Of a DNA stretch of 64,000 nt, positions 27,652 through 36,688 are shown piece after piece (within the stretch, counting starts at the first letter, position 1; each line of letters starts with the position of its first letter). Under the pieces are notes generated by a model. The model was not told the DNA's origin, ran no database searches, and saw nothing but the letters and a program-made list of their open reading frames with translations. The position numbers and the translations under genes are program-made. Source of the stretch: Dasania marina DSM 21967 (lineage in GTDB: Bacteria; Pseudomonadota; Gammaproteobacteria; Pseudomonadales; Dasaniaceae); assembly GCF_000373485.1 (NCBI RefSeq), contig NZ_KB891575.1, positions 232,528 through 296,527 of the forward strand, given 5' to 3'.

Positions 27652-27676
27652 AAACGCCTCTATTGAGGCGTTTTTT
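27652..27676 (+). terminator. intrinsic terminator after accC
   Basis: An AACGCCTC / GAGGCGTT stem with loop TATT is followed by a T-run. It closes the aroQ-accB-accC operon 18 bases after the accC stop. Confidence 0.85.
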
Positions 27677-27786
27677 ATGTTCAGGATGAACGGTATGCCA
27701 CGGTCGCATGGCGACCCAAAGCACTCGTTTCACTCATGGCGCCAGCTTTGCAAAGAGCGGCGAACCCACCGTATTAAGGAACGCTC

Positions 27787-28671
27787 ATGTCTTGGCTACA
27801 AATTCGCGTACAGTGCCAACGCTCACAGGCCGAAAAGATAGAAGACGCTATACTGGCAGCCGGTGCCGCCTCGGTCACTATGGAAGACGATGCCGACCAA
27901 CCTATACTAGAGCCCGGCGTAGGCGAGACCCCATTGTGGGATAACATCAAAGTCACCGGGCTATTTAGCGCCGACACCGACACCACCCAAGCCACACTGA
28001 TTGCCACCGCCGCGCTGGGTAACTCGCTACCGCCTTACCGCTGGGAAATTCTGGAAGACAAAGACTGGGAACGCGCCTGGATGGATACCTACCACCCCAT
28101 GCGCTTTGGCGAAAACCTGTGGATATGCCCCAGCTGGCTAGAACCCCCTGAGCCCGAAGCCACCAATATTATGCTAGACCCAGGACTAGCCTTTGGCACC
28201 GGCACCCACCCCACCACCGCCCTGTGCCTAGAATGGCTAGATAGCGCCGACGTCAAAGACAAGGTGATTATAGATTACGGCTGCGGCTCTGGCATATTAG
28301 GCATAGCTGCCCTATTACTAGGCGCTAAAAAAGTCATCGCTGTGGATAACGATCCGCAGGCCTTGATCGCCACCCTGGACAATGCCCAGAACAACCACAT
28401 CAAACCCAAGCGCATAAGCACTTACTTACCCGAAGACACCCCCAATATCAAAGCCGACATAGTACTAGCCAATATCTTAGCCGGCCCCTTAACCGAACTG
28501 GCGGCAACCCTCAGCCAACACTGCCTAGCCGGTGGCGACATCGTGCTGTCGGGCTTATTGGATGTACAAGCCGAGGACCTCAGCCAGCACTACCAGCAAT
28601 GGTTCGTCATGCAACCGGCCGTCAACCAAGAAGGCTGGATGCGACTAAGCGGCAAACGCAAAGCCACATAA
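27787..28671 (+). CDS. prmA: ribosomal protein L11 methyltransferase
   Basis: This 294-residue PrmA has an N-terminal substrate-binding domain (~1-60), a GTGTHPTT motif near residue 138 and a SAM-binding motif DYGCGSGILGIAA (~160-172), followed by the NILAGPL catalytic loop (~225-231). It trimethylates L11. Its position after accC is conserved in gammaproteobacteria. A terminator separates it from accC, so it probably has its own promoter. Confidence 0.96.
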   Translation: MSWLQIRVQCQRSQAEKIEDAILAAGAASVTMEDDADQPILEPGVGETPLWDNIKVTGLFSADTDTTQATLIATAALGNSLPPYRWEILEDKDWERAWMDTYHPMRFGENLWICPSWLEPPEPEATNIMLDPGLAFGTGTHPTTALCLEWLDSADVKDKVIIDYGCGSGILGIAALLLGAKKVIAVDNDPQALIATLDNAQNNHIKPKRISTYLPEDTPNIKADIVLANILAGPLTELAATLSQHCLAGGDIVLSGLLDVQAEDLSQHYQQWFVMQPAVNQEGWMRLSGKRKAT

Positions 28672-28759
28672 GCTTGGATTCACTTCACAAACACAGCATA
28701 AGTCCTCGTTTTTTCTGAAAAAACAGATACACTTATTGGCAGTTATTAACCATAATCCT

Positions 28760-28789
28760 ACGGCTGTTATTGGCTACAATAACAGCCGT
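28760..28789. promoter_or_regulatory. 13-bp perfect palindrome upstream of the DUF3426 gene
   Basis: ACGGCTGTTATTG (28760-28772) and its exact complement (28777-28789) are separated by GCTA. No T-run follows, so it is an operator or leader hairpin candidate rather than a terminator. It lies 58 bases before the 28847 start. Confidence 0.45.
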
Positions 28790-28846
28790 AAACCCAAGGT
28801 GCTGGCCAACCAGCCCCCCTAGCCAAGCCATAGTAAGGAAGCCCAT

Positions 28847-30205
28847 ATGTCCAGTAGGGTTACACAATGCCCTAAATGTCAGACCTCGTTTCGAGTGACT
28901 GACGCCCAACTCGACATTGCCAACGGCGCCGTGCGCTGTGGCTCCTGCTTACATATTTTTAATGCCCCTGATCATTGGCTGGGCGAAACCAGCGCCCCGC
29001 TAGCTGCAAGCTACCAACACAGCCCACAGGAACCACCACCCTCACCCGACGATAGCTTTGACGACCTAGACGACGATGATGATTTTTTAATTGGCGACGA
29101 CCTAGACACAGACCAACTCTTCGCCGATGACGACGAGGCAGAAAACCTAGCTGAAGCAGCCGAAGCTAAAGAAGAGGATGACGGCGACGAACTTATCTTT
29201 GACGACACCAGCCAACAAAACCTGCTGGAAACCAACGATGACGAGCTTTTTAGCGAACAAACTTTTGACCTAGAGACCAACCTCAGTGACAGCTTTCTCG
29301 ACATGGATAGCTGGGAGTCCAGCCCCTCCGCGGTTTTTAAAGATCTAAATGATGGCGATGAAGACGAAGACGATGGCGACGACTGGGCCGAAAAACTACT
29401 AGAAGAGGCTGAAAACGAGCCCGCCCCAGAACCCAAGCCCGCCTTTGACCTACACCCCGATATGCTAGAAGAAAGCATCGCATCAGTGGATGGCCCAGAA
29501 CTAGATCCCGATCTAGTAGCCCTGCTTAATGAGGCGCCAGAAAACGACTACGACCTACACTCGCAGTCACTCACTGGCGAACACAGCGCCATCAGCCAAC
29601 AAGTTTTAGCCTCCGAGCATGACTTTAACGCCGGTGACCGCATAGGCACAGCCAATGCCTACAACAAGCCCTTACTATCCAACATAGAGCCCGAGCCAGT
29701 AGAAATGGCTGGCGGCACTACCAGCAAAAGTGGTTACCGCTGGCTATGGCGAGCGGCCATACTGCTGGCCGCACTGGGCTTACCCGCACAATATATACAC
29801 TACAACTTTGACAGCCTGTCACGCGACAGCCAATACCGACCCTTGTTTAAATCCCTGTGCCAGCTCAGCGGATGCAAACTACCCACGCTGTATGACATAG
29901 GACTAATACGCTCCAGCAATCTGATGGTACGCAGTCATCCCAGCGCTGAAAACGCCTTAGTGGTAGACGCCATGATGACCAACTTGGCCAACTTTCAGCA
30001 ACCCTTCCCCCTGTTAGAGCTACAGTTTACCGACATAGACGGCCAGATTATTGCCGGCCGCCGCTTTACCCCCAGCGACTACCTCGCCGGCGAGCTTACC
30101 GGCAGCACCCGCATGCCCGCCAAGCAACCCATACACATCTCTTTGGCGATTATCGACCCCGGCTCGGCTGCGGTGAACTACCAATTACGCTTTTTACCGC
30201 AATAA
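28847..30205 (+). CDS. zinc-ribbon and DUF3426 domain protein
   Basis: This 452-residue protein starts with an MJ0042-type zinc ribbon (CPKC at ~8-11 and CGSC at ~32-35). A very acidic Asp/Glu-rich stretch follows (~60-230), then one membrane helix (~300-317, WRAAILLAALGLPAQYI) and a C-terminal DUF3426 domain (~330-450). This layout is typical of the uncharacterised gene between prmA and dusB in Pseudomonas relatives. It is probably a membrane-anchored regulator or scaffold; its function is unknown. The acidic region creates a long spurious Ser-rich frame on the other strand. Confidence 0.85.
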   Translation: MSSRVTQCPKCQTSFRVTDAQLDIANGAVRCGSCLHIFNAPDHWLGETSAPLAASYQHSPQEPPPSPDDSFDDLDDDDDFLIGDDLDTDQLFADDDEAENLAEAAEAKEEDDGDELIFDDTSQQNLLETNDDELFSEQTFDLETNLSDSFLDMDSWESSPSAVFKDLNDGDEDEDDGDDWAEKLLEEAENEPAPEPKPAFDLHPDMLEESIASVDGPELDPDLVALLNEAPENDYDLHSQSLTGEHSAISQQVLASEHDFNAGDRIGTANAYNKPLLSNIEPEPVEMAGGTTSKSGYRWLWRAAILLAALGLPAQYIHYNFDSLSRDSQYRPLFKSLCQLSGCKLPTLYDIGLIRSSNLMVRSHPSAENALVVDAMMTNLANFQQPFPLLELQFTDIDGQIIAGRRFTPSDYLAGELTGSTRMPAKQPIHISLAIIDPGSAAVNYQLRFLPQ

Positions 30206-30212
30206 GCCCTCC

Positions 30213-30234
30213 GCCCAATACCATACTATTGGGC
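30213..30234. other. hairpin after the DUF3426 gene
   Basis: GCCCAATA and TATTGGGC form a perfect 8-bp stem with a 6-base loop, eight bases after the stop. No U-tract follows, so it is at best a weak terminator. Confidence 0.35.
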
Positions 30235-30423
30235 AAATTACCGCAAAAAAATTGTATAAAAGTTGCACTATAAAGCTTTAACCTCACGCTGCTTAGCATT
30301 ATCATAGCGCCCTCTTTTTGGCAGGCCCTAACCGGCCGCAAATGATTAGCGCGACGCGACTCTGGCCCCTAACAACGCCACAATACAGCGCCGCAACACT
30401 AGCTCGGAACAGCCCCTAAACCC

Positions 30424-31425
30424 ATGTTGCAAATCGGCCACTATCAATTGGACAGCCGCGTTGTGTTAGCCCCTATGGCTGGCGTAACCGACAGACCCTT
30501 TCGCCAAATGTGTAAGCAGTATGGCGTGGGTTTGGCCGTGTCCGAGATGGTTACCAGTGATAGCTCGCTATGGCATAGCCGCAAATCACAACATCGGCTC
30601 AACCACGAAGGCGAGCAAGGGTTACGTTCAATACAAATAGCCGGTGGCGATGCCGCCATGATGGCACAGGCAGCCAAACTCAATGCCGCCATGGGCGCCC
30701 AGATCATAGACATCAATATGGGCTGCCCCGCTAAAAAAGTCTGCAAAAAAGCCGCGGGCTCGGCATTGATGAAAGACGAGGCCCTGGTTAGTGAGATTTT
30801 ACAGGCCGTGGTCGCCGCCGTAGATATACCGGTGACCCTAAAAATACGCACAGGCTGGTCGCCAGAACAACGCAATGGCGTCAGTATCGCCCGCATAGCC
30901 GAAGATCACGGCATTGCGGCCCTAGCCGTGCACGGCCGCACCCGCGCCTGCGCCTTTAACGGCGAAGCCGAGTACGACACCATCGCGGCTATTAAAGCGG
31001 CGGTAAATATACCGATTATTGCTAATGGCGACATAGATACGCCCGCCAAGGCCAAGCAAGTCATAGCACACACCGGCGCAGATGCCGTTATGGTAGGCCG
31101 CGCAGCCCAAGGAAGGCCGTGGATTTGTCATCAGATAGATCAATATTTGTGCAACGATGTTATAGTAGCCGCTCCCAACCAGCAGCAAGTGCGACTAACT
31201 CTACTACAACATATGGACGCGCTATACGCCTTTTACGGCGAATTTATGGGAGTTAAAATAGCCCGCAAACATGTGGGCTGGTACTTAAAAGAACACACCA
31301 ATAACGGCAGTTTCAAAAAGCTCTTCAATCAGTTAGACAGCGCCCATGACCAGCGTCTGGCTATTACTGACTTGCTAAGTAGCGATTTGATAGTGTCGTT
31401 GAACACAAAGGAAAAAGCAGCATGA
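30424..31425 (+). CDS. dusB: tRNA-dihydrouridine synthase B
   Basis: This 333-residue flavoprotein has the Dus motifs [12 protein letters not shown] near the start, [19 protein letters not shown] with the catalytic Cys (~residues 98-116), and VHGRTR plus [16 protein letters not shown] for FMN binding. It reduces uridine in tRNA. It overlaps fis by four bases (ATGA), the classic dusB-fis pair. Confidence 0.96.
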   Translation: MLQIGHYQLDSRVVLAPMAGVTDRPFRQMCKQYGVGLAVSEMVTSDSSLWHSRKSQHRLNHEGEQGLRSIQIAGGDAAMMAQAAKLNAAMGAQIIDINMGCPAKKVCKKAAGSALMKDEALVSEILQAVVAAVDIPVTLKIRTGWSPEQRNGVSIARIAEDHGIAALAVHGRTRACAFNGEAEYDTIAAIKAAVNIPIIANGDIDTPAKAKQVIAHTGADAVMVGRAAQGRPWICHQIDQYLCNDVIVAAPNQQQVRLTLLQHMDALYAFYGEFMGVKIARKHVGWYLKEHTNNGSFKKLFNQLDSAHDQRLAITDLLSSDLIVSLNTKEKAA

Positions 31426-31760
31426 ACCCAAGTGACTCAACTTTCGGCAACATTACTCCAGCACCTGCGGCCGAGGCAGTCTCAAGCATAGATCAACAAA
31501 AGCAACACTTGACCCACGCACCTGTTGCGCAGGCTCAAACGTTACGCGACAGCGTAGCCATTGCTTTAAATAATTATTTTTCACATCTAGATGGCCAAGA
31601 CGTTACCGACGTATACGACATGGTACTGTCAGAAGTTGAAGCCCCATTATTAGAAGAAGTAATGAAGTACACCCGCAACAACCAAACCAAAACATCACAA
31701 TTGTTAGGTTTAAACCGCGGCACTTTACGCAAAAAGTTAAAGCAGTACGGCTTACTATAA
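31422..31760 (+). CDS. fis: DNA-binding protein Fis
   Basis: At 112 residues it is slightly longer than E. coli Fis (98), with a variable N-terminus. The conserved C-terminal half contains the dimer helices ([15 protein letters not shown]) and the HTH ([21 protein letters not shown]). It is a nucleoid protein that activates rRNA and other promoters. It is translationally coupled to dusB and followed by an intrinsic terminator. Confidence 0.96.
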   Translation: MNPSDSTFGNITPAPAAEAVSSIDQQKQHLTHAPVAQAQTLRDSVAIALNNYFSHLDGQDVTDVYDMVLSEVEAPLLEEVMKYTRNNQTKTSQLLGLNRGTLRKKLKQYGLL

Positions 31761-31773
31761 GCCCTGCTAATCA

Positions 31774-31812
31774 AGGCCAGAGCTTATCGGTCATATGCTC
31801 TGGCCTTTTTTA
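31774..31812 (+). terminator. intrinsic terminator after fis
   Basis: AGGCCAGAGC pairs with GCTCTGGCCT across a 12-base loop and is followed by a T-run. It closes dusB-fis 14 bases after the stop. Confidence 0.85.
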
Positions 31813-31872
31813 TTGCAGCCCCTTAGTTCTACACGCCCTAACCTTTAACCTCTAAGAGTTTTGACTAGCGAT

Positions 31873-33450
31873 ATGAGCAACGAGCAAACATTACTTCCGA
31901 TCAAACGCGCTTTAATTAGCGTCTCCGATAAGTCAGGCATCGTAGAATTTGCCCAATCCTTAAGCCAGCAAGGCGTAGAGATTTTATCCACCGGCGGCAC
32001 CTACAAATTACTATGCGCCAATAATATCCCGGCAATAGAAGTTTCTGATTACACCGGCTTCCCCGAAATGATGGATGGCCGCGTAAAAACCCTACATCCA
32101 AAAGTCCACGGTGGCATCTTAGGCCGTAGAGGCCAAGACGACAGCGTCATGGCCGAGCACGGTATTAACGCCATCGATATGGTCATCGTTAACCTCTACC
32201 CTTTCGAGCAAACCGTTGCCAATCCTGATTGTTCTTTAGAAGACGCCATAGAAAACATCGATATAGGCGGCCCCACCATGGTGCGTGCGGCAGCTAAAAA
32301 TAATGCTTTTGTAAACATCGTCGTTAACGCCGGTGATTACGCCAGCATTATTACCGAGATGGAAGCCAACAACGGCTGCACCTCGCAAGCTACTCGCTTC
32401 GACTTGGCCATTAAAGCCTACGAGCACACCGCTGCTTACGACGGCGCTATCGCCAACTACTTTGGCCGCTTGGTTCCCGGTGGCAGCAAAGACTTCCCGC
32501 GCACTTACAACAGCCAGTTCAACAAAGTACAAGACTTGCGCTACGGTGAAAACTCGCATCAAAAATCCGCTTTTTATGTAGAGAAGAATCCACAAGCTGG
32601 ATGCATTGCTACCGCTACCCAATTGCAAGGTAAAGAGCTGTCCTACAACAACATCGCCGACACCGATGCCGCACTTGAGTGTGTTAAACAATTTGACCAG
32701 CCCGCCTGCGTTATTGTTAAACACGCTAACCCCTGTGGTGTTGCCGTAGCCGACGACATTTTATCCGCCTACGACTTAGCTTTTGCTACCGATACCGAAT
32801 CGGCTTTTGGCGGCATCATCGCCTTCAACCGCGAGTTAGATGCAGCCACCGCCACCGCTATTTGCGAGCGTCAATTTGTAGAAGTGATTATCGCCCCTAG
32901 CATTAGCGCCGAAGCTGAAGCCGCTGTTGCCGAAAAGAAAAACGTACGCCTATTAGCCTGCGGTGAGTGGTCAGCACCGGTAGCCGACCTAGACTACAAA
33001 CGCGTGAATGGTGGTTTATTAATTCAAGATCGCGACCTAGGTGCTATTACCGAAGGCGACTTAAAAGTAGTGAGCAAGCGCCAGCCTAGCAAAGAAGAAA
33101 TCCGCGACCTATTATTCGCCTGGAAAGTGGCCAAGTTTGTTAAATCCAACGCCATCATCTACGGCAGCGGCGGCCGCACCATAGGTGTAGGCGCAGGCCA
33201 AATGAGCCGCATTAACTCCGCACGCATTGCCGGCATCAAAGCCGAACACGCAGGCTTAACCGTTAAAGGTTCAGTTATGGCCAGCGACGCCTTCTTCCCC
33301 TTCCGCGACGGCATAGACAACGCCGCTGCAGCAGGAATAGCGGCAGTAATACAGCCCGGCGGCTCTATGCGTGATGACGAAGTGATAGCGGCGGCTGACG
33401 AAGCCGGCATGGCCATGGTGTTTACCGGTATGCGCCATTTCCGCCACTGA
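31873..33450 (+). CDS. purH: bifunctional AICAR transformylase/IMP cyclohydrolase
   Basis: About 525 residues, the normal PurH length. The N-terminal IMP cyclohydrolase domain ([37 protein letters not shown]) is followed by the AICAR transformylase domain with [17 protein letters not shown] and the C-terminal [11 protein letters not shown] and QPGGSMRD. It performs the last two steps of IMP synthesis. The ATG at 31873 is chosen because it best matches the family N-terminus. A TTG at 31861 in the same frame would add four residues; neither has an ideal ribosome site. Confidence 0.96.
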   Translation: MSNEQTLLPIKRALISVSDKSGIVEFAQSLSQQGVEILSTGGTYKLLCANNIPAIEVSDYTGFPEMMDGRVKTLHPKVHGGILGRRGQDDSVMAEHGINAIDMVIVNLYPFEQTVANPDCSLEDAIENIDIGGPTMVRAAAKNNAFVNIVVNAGDYASIITEMEANNGCTSQATRFDLAIKAYEHTAAYDGAIANYFGRLVPGGSKDFPRTYNSQFNKVQDLRYGENSHQKSAFYVEKNPQAGCIATATQLQGKELSYNNIADTDAALECVKQFDQPACVIVKHANPCGVAVADDILSAYDLAFATDTESAFGGIIAFNRELDAATATAICERQFVEVIIAPSISAEAEAAVAEKKNVRLLACGEWSAPVADLDYKRVNGGLLIQDRDLGAITEGDLKVVSKRQPSKEEIRDLLFAWKVAKFVKSNAIIYGSGGRTIGVGAGQMSRINSARIAGIKAEHAGLTVKGSVMASDAFFPFRDGIDNAAAAGIAAVIQPGGSMRDDEVIAAADEAGMAMVFTGMRHFRH

Positions 33451-33662
33451 TTAATACGACAAGCTATTGCGCTCGGCAGGGCGTCGTTAAAAATCAGCTT
33501 AAGATCCTCATTTGCAAAAGCAAACTCCGGTCTTGCGCTAATTTTTGCCTAGCCCCGCCTTCGCTCATTACGCTTGTCGCATCAATCAGACATTTAAATT
33601 TTTTAAAATAAAGCCCCAATTTTGGCAAAGCTTTACTTTAACTGGGCACCCAACCAAGCTAT

Positions 33663-33796
33663 CGACGGAGCACCCAAACTCCCCTTGGGAGTCGCCGAGC
33701 AACGGAGATTTTTAACGGGACGAAGTAGTGACGGATGTCTGAGTATTTTTTGATTAAGTATCAAAAAATGCGAGTTCCGGAACGACCGTTAAAAAT
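33663..33796. repeat. nested palindromic repeat in the purH-purD spacer
   Basis: An outer 11-bp inverted repeat (ATTTTTAACGG at 33708-33718, CCGTTAAAAAT at 33786-33796) encloses an inner 9-bp hairpin (ATTTTTTGA at 33745-33753, TCAAAAAAT at 33761-33769). The sequence on its left has the look of a dispersed repeat. No protein is encoded. Confidence 0.55.
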
Positions 33797-33830
33797 TGAG
33801 TAGCACAGGGCATCGGCGTAGCCGACGACG

Positions 33831-34000
33831 GACTAGGGGTGCCCTTTCTTTTGGTTCTGCTTTCTTTGGGCAAGACACAAATTGCAAAGCAATTTGGACG
33901 CCTGCTTTGCAAAGGCGCCCGAAGGGTGAAAAAATGCGAAGAGCATTTTTGAATCAAAGAAAATGAACTCGCCCAAAAGGGCGAAACCTTTACTAAAGTA
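33831..34000. repeat. dispersed intergenic repeat of the CCCTTTCTTTTGGTT type
   Basis: GGGGTGCCCTTTCTTTTGG, then CTTTCTTTGGGCAA, and at the other end AAGAAAATGAACTCGCCC form an imperfect long inverted repeat. Similar sequences recur between genes in many gammaproteobacteria and are often mis-annotated as small proteins. Here a frame on the minus strand over 33833-34174 is such an artefact. Confidence 0.5.
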
Positions 34001-34042
34001 TTTACACATTAATAGTAAAGAACACAAAAAATTAAGCATGCT

Positions 34043-34149
34043 ATTCCCGCCTGCGTGAGAATGACAGCAAAGTATAGCTACCGGCTTACACCGGCATGAC
34101 AAGAACATACCCGTTACCATACACTGGGCTCCCGCCCGGCGGGAATGAC
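34043..34149. repeat. REP-like palindromic cluster before purD
   Basis: ATTCCCGCCTGCGTGAGAATGAC (34043-34065) and GCTCCCGCCCGGCGGGAATGAC (34128-34149) are REP-type GC-rich palindromes. Between them, 34079-34100 is the inverse of the element at 13062-13085. Confidence 0.6.
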
Positions 34150-34177
34150 AAAAGACATACAACAGTAGAGACAAAAC

Positions 34178-35458
34178 ATGAATGTGTTAATCATTGGTTC
34201 CGGCGGCCGCGAGCACGCCCTAGCGTGGAAAGCAGCCCAATCAGCAGACGTAAAAACTGTATACGTAGCACCCGGCAATGCCGGTACCGCCACCGAAGCC
34301 AAATGCGCTAACATCGCTATAGACACCATGGACTTTGCTGGCCTAGCTACCTTTGCCGAACAAAACAAGGTCGGCTTAACCATAGTCGGCCCAGAAGCGC
34401 CATTAGTAGAAGGCGTGGTGAATTATTTTCAAGATCGCGGCTTACGCTGTTTTGGCCCTTCCAAAGGTGCGGCGCAATTAGAAGGTTCTAAAGCCTTCAC
34501 TAAAGATTTTTTAGCGCGCCACAACATCCCCACCGGTTACTACCAAACCTTTACCGATATCGATGAGGCGCTAGCCTACATCAACAAAAACGGCGCCCCC
34601 ATAGTCATCAAAGCCGACGGCCTAGCCGCAGGTAAAGGCGTTATCGTCGCCATGACTACAGACGAAGCCGAAGAAGCTGTACGCGATATGTTAGCGGGCA
34701 ACGCCTTTGGCGAAGCTGGCCACCGCGTGGTGATTGAAGAGTTTCTCGAAGGCGAAGAGGCTAGCTTTATCGTGATAGTAGATGGTAAAAATGTATTAGC
34801 CATGGCCACTAGCCAAGATCACAAGCGGGTAGGTAATGGCGACACCGGGCCTAACACTGGCGGCATGGGTGCTTATTCACCAGCACCGGTGGTTACACCA
34901 GAGATACACAACCGCATCATGAAAGAAGTGATAGAACCTACCGTCGCCGGCATGGCCGCCGAAGGTAACGACTACACGGGCTTTTTATATGCAGGCTTAA
35001 TGATAGCCGCCGATGGCACACCCAAAGTGATTGAATACAACTGCCGCTTTGGCGACCCAGAAACGCAACCCATTATGCTGCGCCTACAAAGCGACTTAGT
35101 AGCACTGTGTAACGCTGCCCTAGATAAGCAATTGGATAACACCACCGCCGAGTGGGATAACCGCGCTGCGGTGGGTGTGGTGCTAGCCGCTGGCGGCTAC
35201 CCCGCCGACTACCAAAAAGGCAAAGCCATTAGCGGCATACCTGCAGGCAACAACAGCGAAAAAGTTTTTCACGCAGGCACCAAGTTAGACAACGGCCAAG
35301 TCGTTACCAGCGGCGGCCGCGTACTTTGCGCTACAGCTTTGGGCAATACGGTTACCGAAGCACAGGCTGCCGCCTATGCTCAAGTTAAACAAATCCAATG
35401 GGATGGTGTTTTTTACCGCGACGATATAGCCTACCGAGCTATTGCTCGTGAAAAATAG
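34178..35458 (+). CDS. purD: phosphoribosylamine-glycine ligase
   Basis: This 426-residue GAR synthetase of normal length has the N-terminal NVLIIGSGGREHALAWK, IVGPEAPLVEGVV, the ATP-grasp segment IVIKADGLAAGKGVIVA, MATSQDHKRVGNGDTGPNTGGMGAYSP and EYNCRFGDPE. It joins glycine to phosphoribosylamine in purine synthesis. purD is separated from purH by about 727 bases of repeats, although the two genes are normally adjacent, so insertion or expansion of repeats in that spacer is likely. Confidence 0.97.
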   Translation: MNVLIIGSGGREHALAWKAAQSADVKTVYVAPGNAGTATEAKCANIAIDTMDFAGLATFAEQNKVGLTIVGPEAPLVEGVVNYFQDRGLRCFGPSKGAAQLEGSKAFTKDFLARHNIPTGYYQTFTDIDEALAYINKNGAPIVIKADGLAAGKGVIVAMTTDEAEEAVRDMLAGNAFGEAGHRVVIEEFLEGEEASFIVIVDGKNVLAMATSQDHKRVGNGDTGPNTGGMGAYSPAPVVTPEIHNRIMKEVIEPTVAGMAAEGNDYTGFLYAGLMIAADGTPKVIEYNCRFGDPETQPIMLRLQSDLVALCNAALDKQLDNTTAEWDNRAAVGVVLAAGGYPADYQKGKAISGIPAGNNSEKVFHAGTKLDNGQVVTSGGRVLCATALGNTVTEAQAAAYAQVKQIQWDGVFYRDDIAYRAIAREK

Positions 35459-35497
35459 CCCGCGAAAATAGCTAAACCATAACAACAAGGAAATAAT

Positions 35498-36139
35498 ATG
35501 CAGCGCCTTTTATCGCCCCTAGATAAATTGATTGTTAACGCCGATCAGGCGCTGCGTACGCTAATCCCTACGGCGGCAACCGCCACACGCAAAAATCCCG
35601 CAGACAAATGCGAACCTAATTCTTTTGATGCCAGCACCCGCAAACATATTGCCGGGCTAATGCGCATCAATCATACCGGCGAAGTATGCGCGCAAGCGCT
35701 ATACCAAGGCCAAGCACTAACCGCCAAGCTAGAACACGTGCGGGCCGAAATGGAACACGCCGCTGAAGAAGAAATAGACCACTTGGTGTGGTGCGAGCAG
35801 CGTTTGCAACAACTAGGCAGCCATACCAGCTTGTTAAACCCTGCATTTTACGCCATCTCTTTTAGCCTAGGCGCATTAGCCGGTTTAGCGGGGGATAAGT
35901 GGAGCCTAGGGTTTGTCGCCGCCACCGAAGAACGGGTATGCCATCACTTAGAAAGCCATTTACAGCTACTGCCTGACGACGACAAAGCCAGCCGCGCTAT
36001 TTTAGAGGCCATGCTAATCGACGAAAGGCTGCACGGCAGTAATGCGCTAGCCGCCGGCGGTGTGGATTTTAGCGATACCCTAAAAAACCTTATGTCGGCC
36101 ACCTCATCACTGATGACTAAAACGACTTATTATATCTAA
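35498..36139 (+). CDS. coq7: demethoxyubiquinone hydroxylase Coq7
   Basis: This 213-residue diiron monooxygenase has ferritin-like helices with the ligands E-x6-Y ([16 protein letters not shown] near 58-72), [12 protein letters not shown], and later [13 protein letters not shown] and IDERLHGS. It hydroxylates demethoxyubiquinone at the inner membrane in ubiquinone synthesis. The end of the gene overlaps a perfect 11-bp stem. coq7 near vfr-trpC is the Pseudomonas arrangement. Confidence 0.95.
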   Translation: MQRLLSPLDKLIVNADQALRTLIPTAATATRKNPADKCEPNSFDASTRKHIAGLMRINHTGEVCAQALYQGQALTAKLEHVRAEMEHAAEEEIDHLVWCEQRLQQLGSHTSLLNPAFYAISFSLGALAGLAGDKWSLGFVAATEERVCHHLESHLQLLPDDDKASRAILEAMLIDERLHGSNALAAGGVDFSDTLKNLMSATSSLMTKTTYYI

Positions 36140-36159
36140 ACGGGTTTGCCCGTTTAGAT
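36134..36159 (+). terminator. stop-codon-overlapping hairpin after coq7
   Basis: ATCTAAACGGG (36134-36144) and CCCGTTTAGAT (36149-36159) form an 11-bp perfect stem with loop TTTG that includes the coq7 TAA. No T-run follows; a heptad array begins immediately after it. It resembles the folM hairpin at 59442-59470. Confidence 0.5.
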
Positions 36160-36187
36160 AGCGGCAAGCTGCAAGTTATAAGCGCGA
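36160..36187. repeat. 7-base periodic repeat array, AGCNNCA family
   Basis: Four heptads in phase: AGCGGCA, AGCTGCA, AGTTATA, AGCGCGA, directly after the coq7 hairpin. Confidence 0.65.
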
Positions 36188-36230
36188 TCAATAACTAAAA
36201 GTTAAAAAGCAAAAGCGAATAGATAAGACT

Positions 36231-36584
36231 ATGGAAATATATTGTTTAATAGATAGCCATGATTTTGCTGAGGAAATAGCCCCCCAGCTAGCGGCAATAG
36301 AAACGGCTATCACTGAATGGCTAACAGAGAGTCGCAGCAGTGCAACCGTTTATAAAGATATAGAGGGCGAACAGCCTTTTATAGGTTTGCGCATAAACAC
36401 TAATCGCAAGCTCACCCTAAAAAAGCCCATAGACTTTCTCTACAGCCTAAGCCAAGAACATAAGTTTGAATGCGTAGTAGGCCTAATAGAAAACGAGCAA
36501 CATGAAGACGTATGCTATTTCGGCAGCGAAGAAGGCGCGCCAGATATAGGCGAAATCGCCAGCTATCTAGGGCTAGAGAAGTAG
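36231..36584 (+). CDS. hypothetical protein
   Basis: This 117-residue acidic protein has no signal peptide or membrane helix and I do not recognise a family. The sequence alternates helices and strands (IYCLIDSHDFAEEIAPQLAAIETAI; later FECVVGLIENEQHEDVCYF). It lies between coq7 and the convergent OsmC-like gene and is flanked on both sides by heptad arrays, one of which starts directly after its stop. It uses a normal ATG; a good ribosome site is not obvious. It could be a small cytoplasmic lineage-specific protein. Confidence 0.6.
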   Translation: MEIYCLIDSHDFAEEIAPQLAAIETAITEWLTESRSSATVYKDIEGEQPFIGLRINTNRKLTLKKPIDFLYSLSQEHKFECVVGLIENEQHEDVCYFGSEEGAPDIGEIASYLGLEK

Positions 36585-36688
36585 CTAGTCTCTAGTCTCT
36601 AGTCTCTAGTCTCTAGTCTCTAGTCTCTAGTCTCTAGTCTCTAGTCTCTAAAAGTTTTTCCTAGCGACTAGCGACTGTCAACTAGGAA
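36585..36688. repeat. 7-base periodic repeat array: CTAGTCT x9, then CTAGNNN units reaching the OsmC-like gene
   Basis: Nine perfect copies of CTAGTCT occupy 36585-36647. After 13 bases the phase-locked heptads CTAGCGA, CTAGCGA, CTGTCAA and CTAGGAA occupy 36661-36688. The last one holds the stop codon of the OsmC-like gene (36682-36684). The array fills the whole spacer between two convergent genes. Confidence 0.9.

Noticed and set aside
29011..29478. Ser-rich open frame opposite the DUF3426 gene
   Set aside because: It is an antisense shadow of the Asp/Glu-rich region (GAC/GAA codons read as Ser-rich on the other strand).
33833..34174. Minus-strand open frame before purD (113 codons)
   Set aside because: It spans two unrelated repeat families and has the look of the common false gene from these repeats.
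36585..36647. Tandem repeats as a possible CRISPR array
   Set aside because: Units are seven bases, directly adjacent, with no spacers of unique sequence and no cas genes nearby.
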